A DNA stretch of 64,000 nucleotides from Salipiger mucosus DSM 16094. GTDB taxonomy: Bacteria; Pseudomonadota; Alphaproteobacteria; Rhodobacterales; Rhodobacteraceae. The stretch covers positions 306,034 to 370,033 of the forward strand of contig NZ_KE557275.1 of NCBI RefSeq assembly GCF_000442255.1. Reading direction: 5' to 3'. The translations under genes were made by a program, and so were the position numbers. Shown here piece by piece: positions 8,458 through 17,750 of the stretch (within the stretch, counting starts at the first letter, position 1; every line of letters starts with the position of its first letter). Under the pieces are notes generated by a model. It ran no database searches, was not told where the DNA came from, and saw only the letters and a program-made list of their open reading frames with translations.

Positions 8458-8793
8458 TCAGGCAGCCATGCGAACCGGCAGCTCGTGCAGGAATTCCAGG
8501 CGCGAGTCGGCATAGGCGGCACGGATCGCCGCGATGTCGACTGCCTCGGCCGCGCCCGAGGCTGCTGTCGCCTCGCCCGTTTCGCAGAGTGCGGCGAGCG
8601 CGGAGAATCCGAGGTTCAGCGCGCTGCCCTTCAGAAAATGCAGCTGTTCACCGAGGATCGGGGGCGAATCGCGGCACGAAGGCAGTTCCGAGAGCGTCAT
8701 CTCGACCTCGCGCAGGAAAAGCGTCACCACCTCGCCGAAGTCCTCCGGCCCGATTTCCTCGTGCAGTTCCGCCACGCGGTCCCAGTCGATCAT
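8458..8793 (-). CDS. Histidine phosphotransfer (Hpt) protein
   Basis: A 111-residue stand-alone Hpt domain. The phospho-accepting residue is His52 in LHFLKGSALNLGF, which matches the HxLKG motif. Such proteins shuttle phosphate between a hybrid kinase and a response regulator. The start is set by a strong GGAGGTAAC ribosome site. It is divergent from a REC-PP2C phosphatase gene whose receiver domain is a plausible partner, though no kinase is nearby. It is not the ChpT protein of the CtrA pathway, which is larger and has a kinase-like fold. Confidence 0.85.
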   Translation of the reverse strand: MIDWDRVAELHEEIGPEDFGEVVTLFLREVEMTLSELPSCRDSPPILGEQLHFLKGSALNLGFSALAALCETGEATAASGAAEAVDIAAIRAAYADSRLEFLHELPVRMAA

Positions 8794-8927
8794 GCCGTTA
8801 CCTCCTCCGACCCTGCTAGCCGCCAAAGGTGAAGGAAGTCTTTTGGACGCTCGCCAACCCGTCGAAACGGGACGTTAAGACCCGCGGTGCTAGGGCCGCT
8901 GCGGACGAGTCCGAAGCGGAGAGAGCG

Positions 8928-10172
8928 GTGCTGCCCGAGACATCCGACCACGCCGATGCCGGGCAGGCCCGCGCGCTCTTGAGGCGTGTGCTGGTGGTCG
9001 ATGACAGCCCGCTGCAGCTCAAGATCCTGTCGTCCATGCTGCGGCGGCGCGGGTTCGAGGTCTGGCAGGCCCGCAGTGGCGAGGAGGCGCTTGAGATCTG
9101 CGCGGCGCAGCAGCCCGACGCGGTGCTCTCGGACTGGATGATGCCGGGGATGGACGGGCTGGACTTCTGCCGCAGGTTCCGCGCCCTGCCGCGCGAGACC
9201 TACGGCTATTTCATCCTGCTCACCTCGAAGAGCGAAAAAGGAGAGATCGCACGTGGGCTGGATGCCGGGGCGGACGATTTCCTGACCAAGCCCATCCATG
9301 CCGAGGAACTGCATGCACGGATCAATGCCGGTGCTCGTATCCTGTTGATGGAGCGCCGCCTCTCGGAGACCCTGGGCCGGCTGCGCGATGCCTATGACGC
9401 CATCGACCGCGACCTGCGGCAGGCGCGCACGATCCAGCAGGCGCTGGTGCCGCGACGCAGCCGGCGCTTCGGCGATACGCAGGTCAGCCTTCTGCTGAAA
9501 CCCTGCGGGCACGTCGGCGGCGATCTCGTGGGCAGTTTTGCCCAGTGCGAGCGCGAGGTGGGCGTCTACAGCATCGACGTTTCGGGCCACGGCATCACAT
9601 CGGCGCTGATGACCGCGCGGGTGGCGGGCTACCTCGGCGGCGATTTCCCCGACCAGAACGTCGCGCTGGAGCGGATGATGCACGGCACGGTCCTGCGCCC
9701 GCCGGAAGAGGTCGCGCGGCGGTTGAACGAACGGCTGGCGGCTGATCCGGGTGTCGCGGAGTACCTGACCATGGCCTATGCCACGCTTCGGCTCGACAGC
9801 GGACGGGTCGACCTGGTGCAGGCGGGCCACCCGCCGCCGCTGCTGCTGCGCGCAGACGGCACGCAGGAGTTTATCGGCGCCGGCGGGCTGCCCATCGGCC
9901 TCGTGCCCGAGGCAGGCTATGAACGGCTTCGGTTCGGGATGCGGCCCGGCGACCGCCTGCTGCTTTATTCCGACGGCCTTACCGAGGCGATGCGCCCCGA
10001 CGGCGCCATGCTGGAGCAGGAGGGGCTTCTGCGGCTCGCGCTGGCCTGTCGCGATGCCACGGGGACCGAGTTTCTCGACGATCTCTTCTGGCGGCTCACT
10101 CGCGAAACGCGGGCCGGAACCGAGCTCGAGGACGACGTCTCGGCGGCGCTGATCGAATACGGCGGTGCCTAG
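8928..10172 (+). CDS. Response regulator with SpoIIE/RsbU-type PP2C phosphatase
   Basis: About 414 residues: a receiver domain with phospho-acceptor Asp69 (VLSDWMMPGMDG) and Lys in LTKPIHAEE, a coiled linker (LRQARTIQQALVPRR), then a PP2C-type phosphatase with GGDLVG, DVSGHGITSAL and LLYSDGLTE metal-binding motifs. Proteins of this design dephosphorylate anti-sigma-factor antagonists in partner-switching pathways. No RsbV or RsbW gene adjoins it. I chose a GTG at 8928 with a GGAGAGAG site just upstream; a GTG at 8829 would add 33 residues of low quality. The stop overlaps that of the convergent Nudix gene. Confidence 0.85.
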   Translation: MLPETSDHADAGQARALLRRVLVVDDSPLQLKILSSMLRRRGFEVWQARSGEEALEICAAQQPDAVLSDWMMPGMDGLDFCRRFRALPRETYGYFILLTSKSEKGEIARGLDAGADDFLTKPIHAEELHARINAGARILLMERRLSETLGRLRDAYDAIDRDLRQARTIQQALVPRRSRRFGDTQVSLLLKPCGHVGGDLVGSFAQCEREVGVYSIDVSGHGITSALMTARVAGYLGGDFPDQNVALERMMHGTVLRPPEEVARRLNERLAADPGVAEYLTMAYATLRLDSGRVDLVQAGHPPPLLLRADGTQEFIGAGGLPIGLVPEAGYERLRFGMRPGDRLLLYSDGLTEAMRPDGAMLEQEGLLRLALACRDATGTEFLDDLFWRLTRETRAGTELEDDVSAALIEYGGA

Positions 10173-10608
10173 AGTGCGTGGCGCCGCACGAAGGCGCGGT
10201 CGCCGGGGTTGCCCAGCGTTTCGGCGGCCACCTCGGGCAGGATCCAGTGCGCCTCGTGCCCGGGCTCGGCCGGGGCGCCCAGGCGGGCGCACGGGCGAGG
10301 GCGCGATAGATGATGCAGAGCTTCTCGGCCCAGAGGTCGTATTCCGGCATGTAGGCAAACCGCCGGAAGGCGCCCAGCCGCCGGGGCCGGGCGATCCGCC
10401 AGCCGGTCTCCTCCCAGACCTCGCGGTGCAGCGCCTCGATCGGGGTTTCGCCGGGGTCGATGCCGCCGCCGGGCAGCTGGAATTCGGGCCAGGGCTCGGA
10501 CTGGTGGGTGAGCAGCAGGGCACCGCCGCGCGGCAGAATGGCGTAGGCGCCGGGCCGCAGGGTGTAGCGGCGGCCGCCCTCGGGCGGGTGTCCGTAGCGT
10601 GGTGTCAT
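10169..10608 (-). pseudogene. Nudix hydrolase, frame broken by one indel
   Basis: A Nudix-fold protein of about 146 residues. The N-terminal two thirds contain an intact Nudix box (GX5EX7REVWEETGW) and read cleanly from an ATG at 10608 with an AAGGGGG ribosome site. After YDLWAEKLCIIYRA the reading frame must change, within about 10281-10306, to recover the expected C-terminus (AEPGHEAHWILPEVAAETLGNPGDRAF). One missing base would explain it. The substrate is unknown. The intact flanks argue for a sequence error or a very recent mutation. It is convergent with the phosphatase gene and divergent from hslO. Confidence 0.8.
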
Positions 10609-10630
10609 GCGGGACCCCCTTGGTTCCGGC

Positions 10631-10657
10631 CTTGTCCTGACTATATGGTGCCGATAT
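10631..10657 (+). promoter_or_regulatory. RpoH-like promoter before hslO
   Basis: CTTGTCC, a 12-base spacer and GCCGATAT resemble the heat-shock sigma-32 pattern CTTGAAA-N11-16-CCCCATNT (6 of 8 positions in the -10 block). It would start transcription about 20 bases before the hslO ribosome site. Supported by the heat-shock role of Hsp33 but not as strong as the hslV promoter. Confidence 0.45.
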
Positions 10658-10685
10658 GCCAACGCGCGGCACATAAGGAAACCCC

Positions 10686-11667
10686 ATGACCATCGGCAAA
10701 CTCGCCTGGGACGACACCGTCCTGCCCTTTCAGCTTGACCACGCGGACATCCGTGGCCGGGTCGCCCGGCTGGACGGAGTTCTTGACGGTATCCTGAAGC
10801 AGCACGACTACCCCGACGCGGTCGAGACGCTGATCGCCGAGATGGCCCTTCTGACGGCGCTGATCGGCCAGACCGTGAAGCTGCGGTGGAAACTGTCGCT
10901 GCAGGTGCAGACCCGCGGCGCGCTGCGGATGATCGCGACCGACTACTTCGCCCCCGAGGAAGAGGGCGGGGCGGCCCGCATCCGCGCCTATGCCAGCTTC
11001 GACCGTGACCAGATCACAGAGGCGCCCGCCTTCGAGCAGCTGCAGGAGGGCTACTTTGCCATCCTCATCGACCAGGGCCGGGGCACCACGCCCTACCAGG
11101 GCATCACGCCGCTGGCCGGCAGTTCGCTGGCCGACTGCGCGCAGGCCTACTTCGCCCAGTCCGAGCAGATCGCGACGCGCTTCGCGCTGAACTATGGCAA
11201 GGCGATGGAAGCCGACGGCGACCGGGAGCTGGCGCGCGGGCGGTATCATGATCCAGCACATCGCCCGAGGCGTCCGTCCCTTTCGCCGAAGGATCGCCCC
11301 CAGCACCGAGGACGGCATCCTGCGCCCCGAGGACCTGCTCGGCGACGATGACGGCGAGAACTGGCGCCGCGTGAACTTCCACGTCGACACGGTGGACGAG
11401 CTCGAGCTGATCGGCCCGGACCTGCCGCCGACCGACCTGCTGGTGCGGCTGTTCCACGAGGAGCAGCCGCGCGTCTTCGACACGCAGCCGGTGCGCTTCG
11501 GCTGCACCTGTTCGGAAGAGCGCGTGCGCAACTCGCTGTCGATCTACTCGGCCCGCGACATCGAGAAGATGACGACGGACGAGGGCATCGTCACCGCCGA
11601 CTGTCAGTTCTGTGGCGCGCACTACCGGCTGGACCCCGCGACCGTGGGGTTCGAGGCCCGGAAGTGA
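10686..11667 (+). pseudogene. hslO: Redox-regulated chaperone Hsp33, frame broken by at least one indel
   Basis: Hsp33 is a cytoplasmic holdase activated by oxidation. The N-terminal frame (from ATG 10686, AAGGAA site) is normal up to GKAMEADGDRE near 11230. The family motif WRAGGIMIQH then appears in a different frame, and the C-terminus (FGCTCSEERV then DCQFCGAHY, the four zinc-binding cysteines) is intact in that frame. A one-base insertion or two-base deletion at about 11229-11236 is needed. The stretch 11255-11305 also reads better in a third frame (SPEASVPFAEGSPP), hinting at a further pair of indels. The stop overlaps the next gene's GTG. Confidence 0.85.
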
Positions 11668-12269
11668 GCCGGGCCGCGGCGCAGGTCGACGCGCTGCGCC
11701 GGGCGCTGGCCCGCGAGACCGAGCCGTCGTCGGATTTCGACCTGAACCCCGAGACAGTGCTGCCGCCGGGACGCACCCTGCGGCCCGCGGGCGTGCTGGC
11801 GGGCTTTCTGCCCGGCGCGGACGGCCTCGACCTGCTGCTGACGAAGCGTTCGCCGCGGCTCAAGCATCACCCCGGGCAGATCGCCTTTCCCGGCGGCAAG
11901 CAGGACGAGGGTGACGCCGACCCGGTCGCCGCCGCGCTGCGCGAGGCGCGCGAAGAGGTGGGGCTGGACCCGGCGCAGGTCGAGATCCTCGACACGCTTC
12001 CCACGCACGAGACGGTGACGGGGTTTCGCGTGACGCCGGTGGTGGCGCTGATCCGCGATCCCTTTGCACCGGTGCCCGAGCCGGGTGAGGTTGCCGAGAT
12101 CTTTCGCGTGCCCTTCGATCACGTGATGGAGCCGGCGCGCTACAGCGTACAGTACCGGCGCTGGCGCGGGCAGCGCCGGTATTATTACACCGTCCCTTTC
12201 GGGCCCTACTACATCTGGGGGGCGACGGCGCGGATGTTGCATGCGCTGGCCCGGCGGATGGGCTCATGA
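11664..12269 (+). CDS. CoA-type Nudix pyrophosphatase
   Basis: A 201-residue Nudix hydrolase of the CoA pyrophosphatase type (NUDT7/YeaB-like). It has LLLTKRSPRLKHHPGQIAFP followed by a Nudix box ending REAREEVGLDP; the LKxHxGQxxFPGG block just before the box is typical of the CoA subgroup. It would hydrolyse CoA or acyl-CoA to phosphopantetheine and 3',5'-ADP. The GTG start at 11664 overlaps the hslO stop, and its own stop overlaps the CCA-adding enzyme start, so the three genes form one coupled operon. Confidence 0.88.
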   Translation: MSRAAAQVDALRRALARETEPSSDFDLNPETVLPPGRTLRPAGVLAGFLPGADGLDLLLTKRSPRLKHHPGQIAFPGGKQDEGDADPVAAALREAREEVGLDPAQVEILDTLPTHETVTGFRVTPVVALIRDPFAPVPEPGEVAEIFRVPFDHVMEPARYSVQYRRWRGQRRYYYTVPFGPYYIWGATARMLHALARRMGS

Positions 12270-13417
12270 CGCAGGTCACCGGTGACTGGTTGAGCCGCGC
12301 GCCGACGCAGGCGGTGATGGCGATGCTCGAAGGGGGCGGGCATCAGGCCTATGCCGTGGGCGGATGCGTGCGCAATGCGCTCATGGGCGTGCCGGTGACA
12401 GACGTGGACATCGCGACCGAAGCGCGCCCCGAGCGCGTGACCGACCTCAGCGCGGCGGCGGGCCTGAAATGCGTGCCCACGGGGATCGACCACGGCACGG
12501 TGACGGTCGTGAGCGAAGGCATTCCGCACGAGATCACCACCTTCCGCGCCGATGTCGAGACCGACGGACGCCGCGCCGTGGTGCGCTTTTCCGACGAGAT
12601 CGGCGAGGATGCCGCGCGGCGCGATTTCACCATGAACGCGCTTTACGCCGACGCGCGCGGCACGCTCTTCGATCCGCTGGGCGGGCTGCCCGACCTGCAG
12701 GCGCGGCGCGTGCGCTTCATCCGCGACGCGGGCGAGCGCATCCGCGAGGATTATCTGCGCACGCTGCGCTTTTTCCGATTCATGGCCTGGTACGGCGATC
12801 CCGAGGCCGGGTTCGACGCGGATGCGCTGGACGGGATCGCGTCGAACCTCGAGGGTCTCGAGACGCTCTCGCGCGAGCGGGTGGGGCAGGAGATCCGCAA
12901 GCTGCTCTCGGCGCCCGATCCGGCCCCCTCGGTGGCGGTGATGGAGCGCGTGGGCGTGCTGCGCCGCGTACTGCCGGGGGCCGTGGCCGCGCCGCTGGCG
13001 CCGTTGGTCAGCGAAGAAGCCGGGCTCGGCCTCGCGCCCTGCACGATGCGGCGCCTCGCGGCGCTGGGCATGATCGACGCGGATACGCTGAGGCTGTCGA
13101 AGCGGAATCGCCGGACATTCGAAACGCTGCGCGCGCTCCTCGAGGGCGCGCAGGGCGTGGCCGAGATTGCCTACCGCCACGGGGCCGACCTGGCCCGGGA
13201 CCTACTGGCATTGCGCGCGGCGGTGCTGGGCACGCCGGTGCCGCCAGATGCCGAGGCGGATATCGAGACGGGGCGCCGCGCGCGCTTTCCGATCACCGCC
13301 GGCGACCTCATGCCCACCTACGAAGGCCCCGCGCTGGGCGAGCGGCTGTCGGAACTCGAGGCGCGCTGGATTGCCTCGGGCTTTGCCCTGTCGCGGGCGG
13401 AGCTGCTGGAGGAATGA
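12266..13417 (+). CDS. cca: CCA-adding tRNA nucleotidyltransferase
   Basis: Adds or repairs the 3' CCA of tRNA. The 383-residue class II nucleotidyltransferase has the head motif AVGGCVRNALMG, the catalytic pair VDIATEARPE, then RRDFTMNALYAD and RIREDYLRTLRFFRF, all in the expected order. The alternative, poly(A) polymerase PcnB, is less likely because of the length and the alphaproteobacterial context. Both ends overlap neighbours by 4 bases (upstream Nudix gene, downstream lysE), so it is cotranscribed. The C-terminal third is variable, as usual for the family. Confidence 0.93.
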   Translation: MTQVTGDWLSRAPTQAVMAMLEGGGHQAYAVGGCVRNALMGVPVTDVDIATEARPERVTDLSAAAGLKCVPTGIDHGTVTVVSEGIPHEITTFRADVETDGRRAVVRFSDEIGEDAARRDFTMNALYADARGTLFDPLGGLPDLQARRVRFIRDAGERIREDYLRTLRFFRFMAWYGDPEAGFDADALDGIASNLEGLETLSRERVGQEIRKLLSAPDPAPSVAVMERVGVLRRVLPGAVAAPLAPLVSEEAGLGLAPCTMRRLAALGMIDADTLRLSKRNRRTFETLRALLEGAQGVAEIAYRHGADLARDLLALRAAVLGTPVPPDAEADIETGRRARFPITAGDLMPTYEGPALGERLSELEARWIASGFALSRAELLEE

Positions 13418-13994
13418 TTATCGACCCGCTCTATGCCTTCGTGTTCTTCGGGCTCTTCACGCCCGGCCCGAACGTCATCCTGCTGACCGCTTCCGGCGCG
13501 CGCTTCGGGATCCGGCCGACGCTGCCGCACCTCTTCGGCGTGGTGGTGGGCGTCGGCGTCACGGCCGGGCTGACCGGGCTGGGGATCGCGGCGCTGCTGC
13601 GGCAGGCGCCGATGCTGGAGCTGGGCCTCAAGATCGCCGCGAGCCTCTGGATCCTGTGGATGGCCTGGGGGCGTCTGGACCGCCGACCGGCGCCGCAAGA
13701 CCGAAAGCGCGCGGCCGATGACCTTCATCGAGGCTGTGCTGTTCCAATGGGTGAACCCGAAGGTCTGGGCGGTGGCCTTCGCCGCGGCGTCGGCCTATCC
13801 CGGCGGCTCGTCCCTGGGTCGAGGCGGCGCGCTTGGGGTCGGCCTTTTCCGGCATCAACCTGTTCTGCTGCCTGTTCTGGACCTCGGCCGGGCGGTTGCT
13901 GACCCTGCTTCTGACCACGCCGCTGGCCTGGCGGATCTTTACCCGGATCATGGCCGTGGCGCTGGCGGTCTTTTCCGTCATGGTGTTCCTGTAG
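13414..13994 (+). pseudogene. LysE/RhtB-family amino-acid exporter, frame broken twice
   Basis: A LysE-type exporter (about 193 residues, five to six membrane segments) spread over three frames. The first frame gives the family start FTPGPNVILLTASGARFG up to about 13690. The second frame, from about 13700, gives PMTFIEAVLFQWVNPKVWAV. The third, from about 13815, gives the last membrane helices (INLFCCLFWTSAGRLL to AVALAVFSVMVFL) and the stop at 13994. Each change needs one extra or two missing bases. All three segments keep family sequence and order, so the decay, if real, is very recent; sequence errors are as likely. It overlaps cca by 4 bases. Confidence 0.85.
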
Positions 13995-14033
13995 AAGACC
14001 GACCAGACTGCGCCCGCGCGAAAGGTTCGTCCC

Positions 14034-15878
14034 GTGTTCCGTCACTTTGAAAATCTCGTCGACCCCTACGAAGACTACGCGCCCGAGGACCGGCCGCCGA
14101 CGCGGCTGTTCCCCTTTCTCATGGGCTATGCGCGGCCTTTCCGGAGGGTCTTTGTCTGGGCGGCGTTGCTGTCGATCGCGGTGGCGGCGGTCGAGATCGG
14201 GCTGATCCGGGCCATGGGCTGGGTCGTCGACATCCTGGGAGGCGATCCGGCGCAGGTCTGGGCGGACCACGGCTGGGCGCTGATCGGGCTCGCGGTCTTC
14301 GTGCTGCTGCTGCGACCGGCGATCCAGGCGCTGGACGTGCTGGTGTTGAACAACGCGATCATGCCGAACTTCGGCACGTTGATCCGCTGGCGCTCGCACG
14401 CCCATGTCCTTCGCCAGTCGGTCGGCTGGTTCGAGAACGACTTCGCCGGTCGCATCGCCAACCGGATCATGCAGACGCCACCCGCCGCCGGAGAAGCGGT
14501 GTTCCAGGTCTTTGACGCGATCACCTTCTCGCTGGCCTATGTCATCGGCGCGCTGATCCTGCTGGGCGAGGCCGACCCGCGGCTGATGCTGCCATTGGCG
14601 GCATGGTTCGCGCTCTACTGCCTGCTCATGCGCTGGACGATCCGGCGCATCGGTCCGGCCTCGAAGGCGGCTTCGGACGCCCGCAGTTTCGTCACCGGGC
14701 GGGTGGTGGACAGCTACACCAACATCCACTCGGTCAAGATGTTCGCCCACCACGACCGCGAGCTCGCCTATGCCGGCGAGGCGATCGAGAAGGCGCGCGT
14801 GACCTTCCAGGCCGAGATGCGGCTTTTCACCATCATGGACGTGGCGCTGGTCGTGCTGAACGGCCTGCTGGTCGTCGGTGTCGTCGGCTGGGCGCTGGCG
14901 CTCTGGATGCAGGGCGCGGCGAGCGTTGGGGCGGTCGCCGCCGCGACGGCGCTGACGCTGCGGCTGAATTCCATGACCGGCTGGATCATGTGGGCGCTGA
15001 CGACCTTTTTCCGCCAGCTCGGCGTGGTTTCCGAGGGGATGGAGACCATCGCCCAGCCCATCGAACTGCTGGATGCGCCCGACGCGCGGCCGCTGGAGAT
15101 GGACCGGGGCGAGATCCGGCTCGAGCACCTGTCGCACCATTACGGCCGCGAGAGCGGGGGGCTCGACGCCATCGACCTGACCATCGCGCCGGGCGAGAAG
15201 GTGGGGCTGGTCGGCCGGTCGGGCGCGGGCAAGTCGACGCTGGTCAAGCTGCTGCTGCGCTTCTACGACGCCGAGACGGGCCGCATCCTGATCGACGGGC
15301 TGGATATCGCGGGCGTCACGCAGGAAAGCCTGCGGCGGCAGATCGGCATGGTCCAGCAGGACAGCGCGCTGCTGCATCGCTCGGTCCGCGACAACATCCT
15401 CTACGGCCGCCCAGAGGCCAGCGAGGCGCAGATGATCGAGGCCGCGAAACAGGCCCAGGCGCATGACTTCATCCTCGGGCTCGCGGATCCGCAGGGGCGC
15501 ACCGGCTACGACGCCCACGTGGGCGAGCGGGGCGTGAAGCTTTCCGGCGGACAGCGGCAGCGGGTCGCCCTGGCCCGCGTGATCCTCAAGGACGCGCCGA
15601 TCCTGCTGCTGGACGAGGCGACCAGCGCGCTCGACTCGGAAGTCGAGGCGGCGATCCAGGACACGCTCTACGGCATGATGGAGGGCAAGACCGTCATTGC
15701 CATCGCGCACCGGCTCTCTACCATCGCCCACATGGACCGCATTCTGGTGATGGACGAGGGCCGCATCGTCGAGCAGGGCAGCCATGACGCGCTTTTGGCG
15801 CAGGGCGGCCTATATGCCGGGTTCTGGGCCCGCCAGTCGGGCGGATTCCTCGACCCCGATACCAGGGCTGCCGAATGA
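14034..15878 (+). CDS. ABC exporter half, membrane plus ATPase, first of a pair
   Basis: A 614-residue type IV ABC half-transporter with an N-terminal six-helix membrane domain (residues about 40-330) and a C-terminal ATPase. Walker A GRSGAGKST is near residue 394, signature LSGGQRQRVALAR near 503, Walker B ILLLDEATSALDSE near 523 and the H-loop IAHRLST near 555; all are canonical. The start is a GTG at 14034. It overlaps the second half by 4 bases, so the two likely form a heterodimer, MsbA/LmrCD-like. The cargo, lipid or drug, cannot be told from sequence. Confidence 0.93.
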   Translation: MFRHFENLVDPYEDYAPEDRPPTRLFPFLMGYARPFRRVFVWAALLSIAVAAVEIGLIRAMGWVVDILGGDPAQVWADHGWALIGLAVFVLLLRPAIQALDVLVLNNAIMPNFGTLIRWRSHAHVLRQSVGWFENDFAGRIANRIMQTPPAAGEAVFQVFDAITFSLAYVIGALILLGEADPRLMLPLAAWFALYCLLMRWTIRRIGPASKAASDARSFVTGRVVDSYTNIHSVKMFAHHDRELAYAGEAIEKARVTFQAEMRLFTIMDVALVVLNGLLVVGVVGWALALWMQGAASVGAVAAATALTLRLNSMTGWIMWALTTFFRQLGVVSEGMETIAQPIELLDAPDARPLEMDRGEIRLEHLSHHYGRESGGLDAIDLTIAPGEKVGLVGRSGAGKSTLVKLLLRFYDAETGRILIDGLDIAGVTQESLRRQIGMVQQDSALLHRSVRDNILYGRPEASEAQMIEAAKQAQAHDFILGLADPQGRTGYDAHVGERGVKLSGGQRQRVALARVILKDAPILLLDEATSALDSEVEAAIQDTLYGMMEGKTVIAIAHRLSTIAHMDRILVMDEGRIVEQGSHDALLAQGGLYAGFWARQSGGFLDPDTRAAE

Positions 15879-17704
15879 CCTTTTCACAGTGGATCGATCC
15901 CTTCGCCCGAGCCGAGAGCGCGCCGCCGCGCTCACTGGGCGCCTTCATCGCCTGGGCGCTGTCCGGCGCCTGGCCGGTGATGCTGTTCGCCGGGGCGATC
16001 TCGGCCTTCGCGGGCGTGCTCGACGTGCTGGCGGCCAAGATCCTGGGCTCGGTGATCGACCGCGCGCTCGCGGGGCCGCCCGAGACGGTGCTGACCCGCG
16101 AGGCGGGCTTCCTTGCGCTGGTGCTGGGCTTCTTCCTGCTGCTGCGGCCGGCGGTCATGGGCCTGTCGGCCTTTGCGCAGTCGGTGATGATGCAGCCCAA
16201 CGTGTTCAACCTGATCCTGTCGCGCGTGCACCGCTACACGCTGGGCCATGCCGTCACCTTCTTCGACAACGATTTCGCCGGTCGCATCTCGCAGAAGGAG
16301 ATGCAGACCGCGCGGGCGCTGAACGACGTTGTTTCCGAGATGATGAACGCGGTGCTGTTCTCGCTCTCGGCGGTCGTGGGCTCGGTGCTGCTGCTGGGCT
16401 CGGTCGACTGGCGCATCGCGCTGGGCCTGGTGGCCTGGGCGGCGGCCTATGCCGGGCTGATCCGCTTCTTCATGCCGCGCATCCGGGCGCGGTCCAAGGC
16501 GCGGGCGGCGGCGCGGGCCAATGTCACCGGGCAACTCGTCGACACCGTGACCAACATCAAGACCGTGAAGCTCTTCGCCCACGACGACTTCGAGGACGAG
16601 GCCGCGCTGACCGCCATGGGCAAGTACCGCGAGCGGTTCCTCGAGTTCGGGCGCGTCTCCTCGGCCTTCCGGTTCTGCCTCATGGCGCTGGCGGGGCTTC
16701 TGCCGGTCATGCTGATCGGCGCGTCGCTGGTCTACTGGAGTAGTGGCATGGTCTCGACCGGCGACATCGCGGCAACCGGCACCATCTCGCTGCGGCTGGC
16801 GCAGATGACCGGCTGGGTGAGCTTCACGCTCATGGGGATGTACGCAAACGTCGGCGAGATCGAGGACGGGATCCGCACGCTGACGCCGCCGCACACGCTG
16901 CTGGACGCGCCGGATGCCGGGGCGCTCGAGGTGTCCGAGGGGCGCATCGCCTTCAAGGATGTGGCCTTCGCCTATGGCCGCGAGAGCGGCGGGGTCGAGC
17001 ACATCGACCTGACCATCGCGCCGGGCGAGAAGGTCGGCGTCGTGGGGGCCTCGGGGGCGGGGAAGTCGACGCTGGTGGCGCTTCTGCTGCGGCTCTACGA
17101 CGCCGAGAAAGGCGCGATCGAGATCGACGGGCAGGGCATCGGGCAGGTGACGCAGGAAAGCCTGCGCCGGCAGATCGCCATGGTCACGCAGGAAACGGCC
17201 ATGTTCAATCGCTCGGCGCTGGACAACATCCGCTACGGCAAGCCCGGCGCCACGCTGGACGAGGTCATCGCCGCCGCGCGCAAGGCCGAGGCGCATGATT
17301 TCGTCGAGGGGCTTCAGGATCACATGGGGCGCACCGGCTACGACGCGCATCTCGGCGAGCGGGGCGTGAAACTGTCCGGCGGACAGCGGCAGCGCATCGC
17401 ACTGGCCCGCGCGATCCTCAAGGATGCGCCGATCCTCGTGCTGGACGAGGCGACCTCGGCGCTGGATTCCGAGGTCGAGGCGGTGATCCAGGAGGCCTTG
17501 GAACGGGTGATGGAGGGCAAGACGGTGCTCGCCATCGCGCACCGCCTTTCGACCCTGTCCGAGATGGACCGGATCGTCGTGCTGGATCGCGGACGCATCG
17601 CCGAAACCGGCACGCATGACGAGCTTCTGGCGAAGGGCGGGCTCTACGCGCGCTATTGGAGCCGGCAGTCGGGCGGCTTCATGAACCCCGAGGCGGCGGA
17701 GTAG
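15875..17704 (+). CDS. ABC exporter half, membrane plus ATPase, second of a pair
   Basis: A 609-residue partner of the upstream half-transporter, with the same layout: membrane domain at residues about 20-330, Walker A GASGAGKST near residue 391, LSGGQRQRIALAR near 500 and ILVLDEATSALDSE near 520. Both catalytic sites in the pair look complete, unlike many bacterial heterodimers with one degenerate site. The two proteins share the linker GRESGG...IDLTIAPGEKVG, so they probably arose by duplication. The ATG at 15875 overlaps the preceding stop. Confidence 0.93.
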   Translation: MTFSQWIDPFARAESAPPRSLGAFIAWALSGAWPVMLFAGAISAFAGVLDVLAAKILGSVIDRALAGPPETVLTREAGFLALVLGFFLLLRPAVMGLSAFAQSVMMQPNVFNLILSRVHRYTLGHAVTFFDNDFAGRISQKEMQTARALNDVVSEMMNAVLFSLSAVVGSVLLLGSVDWRIALGLVAWAAAYAGLIRFFMPRIRARSKARAAARANVTGQLVDTVTNIKTVKLFAHDDFEDEAALTAMGKYRERFLEFGRVSSAFRFCLMALAGLLPVMLIGASLVYWSSGMVSTGDIAATGTISLRLAQMTGWVSFTLMGMYANVGEIEDGIRTLTPPHTLLDAPDAGALEVSEGRIAFKDVAFAYGRESGGVEHIDLTIAPGEKVGVVGASGAGKSTLVALLLRLYDAEKGAIEIDGQGIGQVTQESLRRQIAMVTQETAMFNRSALDNIRYGKPGATLDEVIAAARKAEAHDFVEGLQDHMGRTGYDAHLGERGVKLSGGQRQRIALARAILKDAPILVLDEATSALDSEVEAVIQEALERVMEGKTVLAIAHRLSTLSEMDRIVVLDRGRIAETGTHDELLAKGGLYARYWSRQSGGFMNPEAAE

Positions 17705-17750
17705 GGCCGGGCGGTCACGCGGGGACTCGACGCAGCGCGCATTCCACGGC

